The position numbers and the translations under genes are program-made. 40,292 bases of DNA from an uncultured beta proteobacterium. Its GTDB lineage: Bacteria; Pseudomonadota; Gammaproteobacteria; Burkholderiales; Burkholderiaceae_C. The stretch is taken from positions 1 to 40,292 of the forward strand of contig CAITZZ010000195.1 in the NCBI GenBank assembly GCA_903897005.1, given 5' to 3'. The notes beneath the pieces were generated by a model. That model worked only from the letters and a program-made list of their open reading frames with translations, did not search any database and was not told the DNA's origin. This document shows positions 8,980-16,619 of the stretch, piece after piece (position 1 is the first letter of the stretch; the number at the start of each line of letters is the position of its first letter).

Positions 8980-9408
8980 ATGAATTTTCGACCGCGCGTC
9001 CACGATGAACCCGAAATCAACCTGATTCCGTTCATAGACGTCCTGTTGGTGGTGCTGATTTTTTTGATGTTGTCCACCACCTACAGCAAGTTCACCGAAT
9101 TGCAACTTCAGTTACCGGTCGCTGACGCGCAGGCACAACGTGATCACGCCAAGGAGGTGCTGGTCAGCGTGACCAGTGAAGGCGCCTACGCCATCAACAA
9201 AGTGCCACTGCCTGAACGCAGCGTTGAAGCGCTTGCCGCTGCCCTGCTTGAAGCAGCCAAGGCAGGCAAGGACTCGGTACTGATCATCAGCGCCGATGCC
9301 AGCGCCAGACACCAGGCCGTGGTGACGGTCATGGAAGCGGCCCGACGCAGCGGCCTGACGCAAATCACCTTTGCCACACAGTCTTCGGCGCGGGCCGCAA
9401 CGCCCTAA
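8980..9408 (+). CDS. exbD: ExbD/TolR family biopolymer transport protein
   Basis: Partner of ExbB. 142 residues with the family layout: short cytoplasmic N-terminus (FRPRVHDEPEINLIPFIDV), one membrane helix (about 20-40, with the proton-carrying Asp in IPFIDVLLVVLIF) and a periplasmic domain ending near VVTVMEAARRSGLTQITFAT. Six bases separate it from exbB and three from lpxK, so all three are likely co-transcribed. No tonB is present in the window, so the energised receptor cannot be named. Confidence 0.93.
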   Translation: MNFRPRVHDEPEINLIPFIDVLLVVLIFLMLSTTYSKFTELQLQLPVADAQAQRDHAKEVLVSVTSEGAYAINKVPLPERSVEALAAALLEAAKAGKDSVLIISADASARHQAVVTVMEAARRSGLTQITFATQSSARAATP

Positions 9409-9411
9409 ACC

Positions 9412-10470
9412 ATGAACATGGCGGCGCAACAAGCGGCCTTGCATCGCTCACTGACTGACGCCTGGGCGCACAGGGGAGCGCTGGCATGTTTGCTGTGGCC
9501 GCTGTCTTTGCTCTATGGCGCCCTGGCATCGCTGCGGCGCCAGTTGTTCAAGCTTGGGGTGTTCGAGACGGGCCGGGTTGACGTACCGGTGATAGTGGTT
9601 GGCAATGTGGTGGCGGGCGGCTCAGGCAAGACACCCGTCGTCATGGCACTGGTACAACACCTGCAGCGCAGCGGTCGCAAGGTCGGCGTCATCTCGCGCG
9701 GCTACGGGCGTGGTCAACGCGACTGCCGTGAAGTGCTAGCGGACAGCAGCGTCGCCGAGGTTGGCGACGAACCCGTACTGATCCAAAGGAGCACGGGGGC
9801 CAAGGTCTTTGTTGCTCCTGCACGCGTTGACGCGGCCAGGGCGCTGCTGCAGCGCCATCCTGAGACCGAACTCATTGTCTGCGACGATGGATTGCAGCAT
9901 TGGGGCTTGCAGCGCGATCTGGAGATCTGTGTGTTTGACGATCGTGGTGTCGGCAACGGTTTCTTGCTGCCCGCCGGGCCGCTGCGTGAGCCTTGGCCGC
10001 GCATGGCGGATCTGGTCTTGCACACCGGCAAGCACCCCGCCTTTGGCGGTTTTCGCGCCCAGCGCATGCTGGCTGATCATGCCCGGCGAGCCGATGGCAG
10101 CGCTCTTGACCTGAGCGATTTGATGGCGCCCGACGCCAAGCCGCTGCTGGCGCTGGCGGCGATTGCAAAACCGGAGGAATTTTTCGCCATGTTGCGCGCG
10201 ACGGGTCTGAAGCTGGCTCGTACCGACGCGCTGCCCGATCATGATGATTTGGTCTCCTGGTCAAAGCAGGATCACAGCGCCTATCGCATCCTCTGCACGG
10301 AGAAGGATGCGGTGAAACTGTGGCCCCTGCTGCCTGACGCACTGGCCATACCTCTGCTGTGCAAACCGGAGCCGGACTTCATTGAGCGCCTTGACAGCCT
10401 GCTTGCTGGTCTGCTGATTGATCGCTCCAGGGCGGCGCTATCATCTCGCCATGGACACACGACTTCTTGA
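9412..10470 (+). CDS. lpxK: Tetraacyldisaccharide 4'-kinase (lipid A)
   Basis: Phosphorylates the 4' position of the tetraacyldisaccharide-1-phosphate lipid A precursor at the inner membrane. 352 residues with an N-terminal hydrophobic segment (about 23-40) that acts as membrane anchor, a P-loop [14 protein letters not shown] at about 64-77, the family segment [10 protein letters not shown] and a second block [23 protein letters not shown] split by normal variation. The 3' end overlaps the start of ycaR by 20 bases. The position between exbD and ycaR-kdsB matches the usual beta-proteobacterial order, linking lipid A and Kdo synthesis. Confidence 0.95.
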   Translation: MNMAAQQAALHRSLTDAWAHRGALACLLWPLSLLYGALASLRRQLFKLGVFETGRVDVPVIVVGNVVAGGSGKTPVVMALVQHLQRSGRKVGVISRGYGRGQRDCREVLADSSVAEVGDEPVLIQRSTGAKVFVAPARVDAARALLQRHPETELIVCDDGLQHWGLQRDLEICVFDDRGVGNGFLLPAGPLREPWPRMADLVLHTGKHPAFGGFRAQRMLADHARRADGSALDLSDLMAPDAKPLLALAAIAKPEEFFAMLRATGLKLARTDALPDHDDLVSWSKQDHSAYRILCTEKDAVKLWPLLPDALAIPLLCKPEPDFIERLDSLLAGLLIDRSRAALSSRHGHTTS

Positions 10471-10633
10471 ATTACTGGTTTGCCCGGTCACCAAAGGCCC
10501 ACTTGAATATGACCGCGAGAAGCAGGAATTAACCTCCCGCAGCGCGCGCCTGGCCTACCCGGTGCGCGACGGCATTCCGGTCCTGCTGGAGAACGAGGCA
10601 CGTACCTTGAGCGACGAGGAACTCGGACTTTGA
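10451..10633 (+). CDS. ycaR: Trm112/UPF0434 family small protein (YcaR-like)
   Basis: 60 residues from the ATG at 10451 ([20 protein letters not shown]). The [14 protein letters not shown] start and the [17 protein letters not shown] core are characteristic of the UPF0434/Trm112-like family found between lpxK and kdsB in many proteobacteria. Only one Cys of the zinc-ribbon pattern remains, as is common in this branch. The gene overlaps lpxK by 20 bases and its TGA overlaps the kdsB start (TTGA), implying translational coupling. The function in bacteria is not settled. Confidence 0.92.
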   Translation: MDTRLLELLVCPVTKGPLEYDREKQELTSRSARLAYPVRDGIPVLLENEARTLSDEELGL

Positions 10634-11385
10634 ATTTCACAGTCCTGATTCCTGCGCGCCTGGCTTCCACCCGCCTGCCCAACAAACCCCTGGCAGATAT
10701 TGCCGGTCTGCCCATGGTGGTGCGGGTCGCGCAGCGCGTCGACTCCCTCACCCACGACGGCGGTCGGGTCCGTGTTGTGGTTGCTGCCGACAGCGCCGAA
10801 ATCGTGGCCGCCTGCCGCTTGCATCAGGTGGAAGCAGTATTGACGCGCGCTGACCACGCTTCAGGTAGTGATCGTCTGGCCGAAGCGTGTCAGTTGCTGA
10901 GTTTGGGCGACGAAGAAATCGTGATCAACGTGCAAGGTGACGAACCACTGATAGCGCCAGCGTTGGTAGAGGCGGTGGCTCGTTTGCTGAGCGAACAGCC
11001 GACAGCAAGCATGAGCACGGCGGCACATGCCATTGATAACGTGGCCGATTTCAGCAACCCCAACGTCGTCAAAGTGGTGCTGGACGCCAACGCCATGGCG
11101 CTCTATTTCAGTCGCGCCCCCATCCCTCACTCGCGCGATCGGCCGGCTTGCCTGCCCAGCCCCGCGCCGCTGCGCCACATTGGCATCTATGGCTATCGGG
11201 TCGGATTCCTTCGCAGATTTCCAACTCTGTCCCAGGCACCGATGGAATTGACTGAATCACTGGAACAACTTCGCGCCTTGTGGCACGGCCACCGGATTGC
11301 AGTTCACGTCACTCAGGAGGCCCCTGGCGCGGGTGTCGATACGCCCGAAGACCTGGAACGGGTGCGCCGTATTTTTCGGGCCTGA
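10630..11385 (+). CDS. kdsB: 3-deoxy-manno-octulosonate cytidylyltransferase
   Basis: Activates Kdo as CMP-Kdo for lipopolysaccharide inner core synthesis in the cytoplasm. 251 residues beginning at a TTG (10630) that overlaps the ycaR stop codon as TTGA. The nucleotide-binding N-terminus [19 protein letters not shown] starts at residue 3, leaving no room for a later start. NVQGDEPLI and the C-terminal [12 protein letters not shown] are further family signatures. Use of TTG within a stop/start overlap suggests that its translation depends on ribosomes terminating on ycaR. Confidence 0.95.
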   Translation: MNFTVLIPARLASTRLPNKPLADIAGLPMVVRVAQRVDSLTHDGGRVRVVVAADSAEIVAACRLHQVEAVLTRADHASGSDRLAEACQLLSLGDEEIVINVQGDEPLIAPALVEAVARLLSEQPTASMSTAAHAIDNVADFSNPNVVKVVLDANAMALYFSRAPIPHSRDRPACLPSPAPLRHIGIYGYRVGFLRRFPTLSQAPMELTESLEQLRALWHGHRIAVHVTQEAPGAGVDTPEDLERVRRIFRA

Positions 11386-11414
11386 ATGACATGCTATTCT
11401 CTGATGCAGTCTGA

Positions 11415-12095
<681 letters not shown>

Positions 12096-12105
12096 TCACC
12101 GCGCC

Positions 12106-12136
12106 GGGCCAGCAGCGGCCCTTGGTAAATATTTTT
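12106..12136 (+). terminator. Weak terminator-like hairpin after adk
   Basis: A short stem (GGGCC at 12106-12110 with GGCCC at 12117-12121) lies 11 bases after the adk stop and is followed by an AT-rich stretch ending in five T residues. The T run is not adjacent to the stem, so efficiency is doubtful. Confidence 0.3.
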
Positions 12137-12145
12137 CGCGATCGC

Positions 12146-12173
12146 TTGCTTTCTTTCGGAAACTGGTTAAAAA
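12146..12173 (+). promoter_or_regulatory. Predicted sigma-70 promoter of lexA
   Basis: TTGCTT (-35, 12146-12151) and TAAAAA (-10, 12168-12173) with a 16-base spacer. The -10 lies inside the first SOS box, which would let LexA block its own transcription. The hexamers are imperfect, so this is a prediction from position and consensus. Confidence 0.5.
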
Positions 12174-12178
12174 TACAG
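12163..12178. promoter_or_regulatory. SOS box 1 (LexA operator)
   Basis: CTGGTTAAAAATACAG fits the CTG-N10-CAG pattern of proteobacterial LexA operators with an AT-rich centre. It overlaps the predicted -10 region of lexA. Confidence 0.85.
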
Positions 12179-12181
12179 CTA

Positions 12182-12197
12182 CTGGATATGAATCCAG
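12182..12197. promoter_or_regulatory. SOS box 2 (LexA operator)
   Basis: CTGGATATGAATCCAG also fits CTG-N10-CAG and is nearly a perfect palindrome. It starts three bases after box 1, giving a 19-base centre-to-centre spacing, so both boxes lie on nearly the same DNA face. It lies 47 bases before the lexA start codon. Confidence 0.85.
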
Positions 12198-12244
12198 CGT
12201 GTATAGACCAACAGCAAGCCCCGCCCAATTACCAAGGAGTCGCC

Positions 12245-12919
12245 ATGCTTGAGAGCCCCAAACTGACAGCCCGTCAGCAACAGATTCTGGACCTCATACA
12301 GAGTGCCATCGCGCGCACCGGCGCACCGCCAACGCGGGCCGAGATCGCAACCGAGCTGGGTTTCAAGTCGGCCAATGCGGCCGAAGAGCATCTGCAGGCG
12401 CTGGCACGCAAAGGCGTGATCGAACTGGTCAGCGGCACCTCGCGCGGCATCCGCCTCAAGAGCGAAGCATTGCGCTCAATCAATGAATCGCGCAACAAGC
12501 AGTACTCCTTCCAACTCCCGAGTCTGGCCCAACTGGCCTTGCCACTGATTGGACGCGTGGCTGCCGGTTCTCCGATTCTTGCGCAGGAGCACATCGATCA
12601 AACCTATTATCTGGAGAGCAGTCTGTTTCAGCGCAAGCCTGACTATCTGCTCAAGGTACGGGGCATGTCGATGCGCGATGCCGGCATCATGGACGGCGAC
12701 CTGCTGGCGGTGCAGTCCACCAAGGATGCAAAGAACGGGCAGATCGTCGTGGCGCGACTGGGCGACGAAGTGACGGTCAAGCGCTTCAGGCGCAACAAGA
12801 ACCTGATTGAACTGCACCCGGAAAACCCGGATTACCAGACCATTGTGGTGGAGCCCGGCGAACCCTTCGAAATTGAAGGGCTGGCCGTTGGCCTCATCCG
12901 CAACACCATGCTGATGTAA
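12245..12919 (+). CDS. lexA: LexA repressor, SOS response regulator
   Basis: Represses SOS genes until RecA-ssDNA triggers self-cleavage. 224 residues from the ATG at 12245, which has an AAGGAG site; an open frame upstream to 12122 has no start worth using. The N-terminal winged helix-turn-helix (about 1-70; [20 protein letters not shown]) is followed by a linker and the S24 peptidase domain. The cleavage bond is Ala107-Gly108 in GRVAAGSPI, the catalytic pair is Ser142 (RGMSMRDAG) and Lys179 (EVTVKRF). Two SOS boxes in front show autoregulation. No recA or recN lies in the window. Confidence 0.97.
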   Translation: MLESPKLTARQQQILDLIQSAIARTGAPPTRAEIATELGFKSANAAEEHLQALARKGVIELVSGTSRGIRLKSEALRSINESRNKQYSFQLPSLAQLALPLIGRVAAGSPILAQEHIDQTYYLESSLFQRKPDYLLKVRGMSMRDAGIMDGDLLAVQSTKDAKNGQIVVARLGDEVTVKRFRRNKNLIELHPENPDYQTIVVEPGEPFEIEGLAVGLIRNTMLM

Positions 12920-12951
12920 GCGCACCCACTGTTGTCAACGGAATATTTCAA

Positions 12952-13221
12952 ATGAGCCTTGCCCTGTTTGCCATACCCGGCGCCTTGTCTCCATTGCACG
13001 CCTGGTGGCGCGGTCTGCGGCCCAGCCCGGCGCCCAGACCCGCAGCGCGGCATCGGGTCGCCCCTGCACAACTGAAGCTCGCCCCCTCGGTTCACAAGCC
13101 ACTTCGAGTCGTACGCATTCTCGAAGCCGGTCAGGCGCCAACGCATGTTGGTCGCATGACCATCTCGGGCCGCATGGCCGATGTCTGCGCTGAACTGGAT
13201 CGGCTCGCAGCGCTGCACTGA
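12952..13221 (+). CDS. Small hypothetical protein downstream of lexA
   Basis: 89 residues, start ATG 32 bases after the lexA stop. The N-terminal 20 residues are hydrophobic with a Trp pair (HAWWRG), the middle is Pro/Arg-rich, and the C-terminal 40 residues form a more ordered-looking block (PLRVVRILEAGQAPTHVGRM, then ISGRMADVCAELDRLAAL). I do not recognise a named domain; a similar C-terminal block occurs, from memory, in small proteins of Comamonadaceae. It could be read through from lexA and so be SOS-induced, but no terminator or promoter in the gap settles this. Codon use resembles the neighbours, supporting a real gene. Confidence 0.6.
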   Translation: MSLALFAIPGALSPLHAWWRGLRPSPAPRPAARHRVAPAQLKLAPSVHKPLRVVRILEAGQAPTHVGRMTISGRMADVCAELDRLAALH

Positions 13222-13283
13222 TTCTTCTTTTTCGAATTGCGCCAGCAGAGCGCCAAGGAAATGCCAAGGCACAATATCAACCT

Positions 13284-14291
13284 ATGAATATTGTGATTCT
13301 TGACGATTACCAGGATGCAGTTCGCAAGCTCGAATGCGCCGCCAAGCTCGAACCCTACCCGGCCAAGGTTTATACGAACACCGTAAAAGGACTGGGGCAG
13401 TTGTCATTCCGGCTCAAGGATGCAGACGTCATTGTGCTGACCCGCGAGCGCACGCACATGCCGCGCCCGCTGATCGAGAAACTGCCCAAGCTCAAACTGA
13501 TTGTGCAAACCGGACGGGTCGGCTCGCACATTGACGTGAACGCCTGCACCGAGCGTGGCATCGCGGTCGCTGAAGGTACTGGTTCACCGGTGGCTCCGGC
13601 CGAGTTGACCTGGGCGCTCATCATGGCAGCCATGCGCCGCCTGCCGCAGTACATAGGCAACCTCAAGCACGGCGCGTGGCAACAATCCGGACTCAAGGCT
13701 GGCTCGATGCCCGCAAATTTCGGCCTGGGCGTCGTCCTCAAAGGAAAGACGCTGGGCATCTGGGGCTACGGAAAGGTCGGCCAACTGGTGGCGCAATACG
13801 GCAAGGCGTTTGGCATGAACGTTGTCATCTGGGGGCAAACCCCGTCGCGCGAAAAGGCGGTAGTCGACGGGTTTGCAGCGGCCGCCAGCCGCGACGATTT
13901 TTTCTCTCAATGCGACGTGCTCTCCCTGCATCTTCGACTGGTCGATGAGACCCGCGGCCTGGTTCGCCTGGACGATCTCGCGCGCATGAAGGCAACGGCA
14001 CTGCTGGTCAACACCTCGCGCGCCGAATTGATTGAACCCGAAGCCCTGATCAGTGCACTCAATCGGGGACGCCCGGGTATGGCGGCAGTCGATGTATTCG
14101 AAACCGAACCGATTTTGCAGGGTCATGCCTTGTTGCGCATCGAGAACTGCATTTGTACGCCACATATTGGCTACGTTGAGCAAAGCAGTTACGAGATGTA
14201 CTTTGGCGCCGCCTTTGACAACGTCATCAATTTCATCAAGGGCACACCCACCAATATCGTCAATCCGGGCGCCCTGCAGGTTCGCCGCTGA
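13284..14291 (+). CDS. D-2-hydroxyacid dehydrogenase family protein
   Basis: NAD(P)-dependent oxidoreductase of the D-isomer-specific 2-hydroxyacid dehydrogenase family, probably cytoplasmic. 335 residues: a substrate domain formed by both termini and a central Rossmann domain with GIWGYGKVGQLVAQYG (about 153-168). The catalytic set is visible as Arg in LLVNTSRAELIE, Glu in DVFETEP and His in CTPHIGYVE. The substrate cannot be inferred; phosphoglycerate dehydrogenase (SerA) is less likely because there is no C-terminal ACT domain. It stands alone, ending 12 bases from the convergent GST gene, with no co-oriented partner to suggest a pathway. Confidence 0.9.
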   Translation: MNIVILDDYQDAVRKLECAAKLEPYPAKVYTNTVKGLGQLSFRLKDADVIVLTRERTHMPRPLIEKLPKLKLIVQTGRVGSHIDVNACTERGIAVAEGTGSPVAPAELTWALIMAAMRRLPQYIGNLKHGAWQQSGLKAGSMPANFGLGVVLKGKTLGIWGYGKVGQLVAQYGKAFGMNVVIWGQTPSREKAVVDGFAAAASRDDFFSQCDVLSLHLRLVDETRGLVRLDDLARMKATALLVNTSRAELIEPEALISALNRGRPGMAAVDVFETEPILQGHALLRIENCICTPHIGYVEQSSYEMYFGAAFDNVINFIKGTPTNIVNPGALQVRR

Positions 14292-14303
14292 AACGGGTCG
14301 CCA

Positions 14304-14966
14304 CTATTTCTTCGATGCATTGAGCTTCATCAAGAGCTCGGTGTTGGCTTTGCGGTCAGCGTTGACTTTGCGCACACTCGCGCGCTCATTCATCGCTCGC
14401 AAATAATCTTTCAGCGGCAGGCCCGCCAGTACATCCTCACCATAAATCAGCTTGCTTACGCTTGCCACCAGCGGCAGATGCGCAACGGCGGCGCAGTCGG
14501 CCAAGGTGAATTGCGAGCCTGCAATATAGGGTGCGAACCGAGTCAACCTGGAAAAACTGGCCACGCCTTTGACGAGCTGCTTGTATGTCCGCTCCTTGGT
14601 GCCGTCACTGACTTTGCCTCCAAAAAAAGCTTCTGGATAAAGTTGCCGTCCCACCAATTCAATATGCAGTTCGCTGTAGATGATCAACTCGCGCACCTTG
14701 GCCGCCGCATAAGGGTCCGACGGCAGCAAGGGGTTCTGGGGAAACACGGCTTCGATGTATTCGGCGCAGGCCATGGATTCCGAAATCGGCCCCTGTGGCG
14801 TGTCCAGAAATGGTACTTTTCCTAGCGGAGAGCGCTGCAGCAGCGTCGCTTCTGTAGTGCCGACCCAAACCAGTTCTTCCTCAAACGGAACTTCCTTCTC
14901 CAGCAACTGGAGTTTGATCTTGTTGTAGTAGTTACTGGCCGAGAAACCGCATAGCTTGAGGGTCAT
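14304..14966 (-). CDS. Glutathione S-transferase family protein
   Basis: 220 residues with the two-domain GST layout: an N-terminal thioredoxin-like glutathione site (LKLCGFSASNYYNKIKL, then GKVPFLDTPQGPISESMAC with the cis-Pro and the Glu-Ser pair that bind glutathione) and an all-helical C-terminal domain (about 90-210, including GSQFTLADCAAVAHLP). Ser9/Ser11 near the N-terminus may be catalytic. The substrate is unknown. The gene is monocistronic, convergent with the dehydrogenase gene, and its promoter must lie in the 125-base gap (14967-15091) shared with the divergent hydroxyacyl-CoA dehydrogenase gene. Confidence 0.9.
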   Translation of the reverse strand: MTLKLCGFSASNYYNKIKLQLLEKEVPFEEELVWVGTTEATLLQRSPLGKVPFLDTPQGPISESMACAEYIEAVFPQNPLLPSDPYAAAKVRELIIYSELHIELVGRQLYPEAFFGGKVSDGTKERTYKQLVKGVASFSRLTRFAPYIAGSQFTLADCAAVAHLPLVASVSKLIYGEDVLAGLPLKDYLRAMNERASVRKVNADRKANTELLMKLNASKK

Positions 14967-15091
14967 GGAATTTTCAAATCAAGGGTTGGAACTGCACACC
15001 CGCAGCGCAAGGGGATCAGGCAATGGTTCATTGTGTCACAGCAGATTCAAGCAGGGGCTGACCAGCCTGGCGGCGAGTCATAATTGAGCGC

Positions 15092-16612
15092 ATGAAACCA
15101 ATATTTTCCAATCTCGGCATCGTCGGTGCCGGTGCCATGGGTCGCGGCATTGCACAGATTGCTGTGCAAGCCGGCAGCAGCGTCAAGCTGTTCGACATGC
15201 AAGCGGGTACTGCACAAGCGGCCCAAGCTGCGGTTTTCTCCCAGTGGGACAAACTGTGCGAGAAGGGTCGCCTCAACCCGGAGCAAACCGCCCAGTACAA
15301 GACGCGTCTTCAATGCGTCGGCACGCTCGCTGAACTCGCCTCCTGCGAACTGATCATCGAAGCGGTCATTGAACGTCTGGACGTCAAGACCAAGCTGTTC
15401 TCCGAGCTTGAGAGCATCGTTGAACCGAGCGCGGTATTGGTCACCAACACCTCGTCCCTGTCGGTCACTGCGATTGCCGCCCAACTGAAGCGACCGCAGC
15501 AGTTTGCCGGCTATCACTTCTTCAACCCGGTGCCGCTGATGAAGGTGGTAGAGGTCATTGCCGGCCTCAAGACCAGCGCCAGCGTCTGCGCCGACCTGGC
15601 TGCTTATGCCAGGCAAATGGGGCACACGCCGGTGCAGGCCAATGACAGTCCGGGCTTCATCGTCAACCATGCCGGTCGTGGCTACGGCACCGAGGCGCTG
15701 CGAATCGTTAGCGAAGGTGTGGCTGATTTCGCCACCATTGACCGCATACTGAAAGACCAGATCGGTTTCAAACTCGGCCCCTTTGAATTGATGGACCTGA
15801 CCGCGCTTGATGTTTCGCATCCGGTGATGGAATCGATTTACCACCAGTACTTTGAAGAGCCGCGCTACCGCCCCAGCATCATCACGGCCCAACGACTCGC
15901 CGGTGGTGTTGTGGGGAAAAAGGTCGGCGAGGGCTTTTACAAATACGTGGGTGGTGCGGCACAAATCAGTGCGGAGCCAGCCGTGCCGCAGGTCGACGAA
16001 ATGCCGCCGGTCTGGCTGTCGCCCCGGGCGGCGCGCCGCGCCGAACTGATGTTGTTGCTCAAGAATCTGGGCGCCCGGATCGAAACAGGTGCTGCGCCCT
16101 CAGCGCAGGCACTGACCTTGGTCGCGCCCCTCGGGTTTGATATCACCACTGTGGCCGTGGTCGAGCGCCTCGACCCGGCACGCACCATTGGCATCGACAT
16201 GCTGGTGGATGATGCCACTACCAAACGCCGAGTGCTGGCCACCAACCCTGCCACTCGCGCTGACATGCGCCGCGCTGCCCACGCCCTGATGGCACGCGAC
16301 GGCAAAGCAGTCAGCGTGATCCGGGACAGTGGCGGCTTCGTCAGCCAACGCGTGGTGGCGACCATCGTCAACATCGCCAGTGACATGTGCCAGCAAAGCG
16401 TCTGTTCGCCCGCCGATCTTGAAACTGCCGTCACCCTCGGTCTGGGCTACCCGATGGGTCCGCTGGCAATGGGTAACCTGTACGGGCCAACCAACGTGCT
16501 CGAAGTCCTGTTCAACATGCAGACCGTCTATGGCGACCCGCGCTATCGTCCCAGCCCCTGGCTGCGCCGGCGTGGTGCCATTGGGCTAAGCCTGTTGCAC
16601 GAAGAGGAATGA
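15092..16612 (+). CDS. paaH: 3-hydroxyacyl-CoA dehydrogenase, long PaaH/PaaC type
   Basis: Oxidises (S)-3-hydroxyacyl-CoA to 3-oxoacyl-CoA with NAD+. 506 residues. The N-terminal Rossmann fold shows GIVGAGAMGRGIAQIA (about 8-23); the family signature HFFNPVPLMKVVEVI is near 140-155, with the catalytic His in it; a first helical C-terminal domain (about 190-285) is followed by a linker and a second one (about 400-495, VIRDSGGFVSQRVVATIVN). The duplicated C-terminal domain and the length match PaaH-type enzymes used in phenylacetate and adipate degradation, but no other paa gene is nearby, so a general or dicarboxylic-acid beta-oxidation role is equally possible. The gene ends seven bases from the convergent phosphatase gene. 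Confidence 0.9.
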   Translation: MKPIFSNLGIVGAGAMGRGIAQIAVQAGSSVKLFDMQAGTAQAAQAAVFSQWDKLCEKGRLNPEQTAQYKTRLQCVGTLAELASCELIIEAVIERLDVKTKLFSELESIVEPSAVLVTNTSSLSVTAIAAQLKRPQQFAGYHFFNPVPLMKVVEVIAGLKTSASVCADLAAYARQMGHTPVQANDSPGFIVNHAGRGYGTEALRIVSEGVADFATIDRILKDQIGFKLGPFELMDLTALDVSHPVMESIYHQYFEEPRYRPSIITAQRLAGGVVGKKVGEGFYKYVGGAAQISAEPAVPQVDEMPPVWLSPRAARRAELMLLLKNLGARIETGAAPSAQALTLVAPLGFDITTVAVVERLDPARTIGIDMLVDDATTKRRVLATNPATRADMRRAAHALMARDGKAVSVIRDSGGFVSQRVVATIVNIASDMCQQSVCSPADLETAVTLGLGYPMGPLAMGNLYGPTNVLEVLFNMQTVYGDPRYRPSPWLRRRGAIGLSLLHEEE

Positions 16613-16619
16613 GAAGAAA

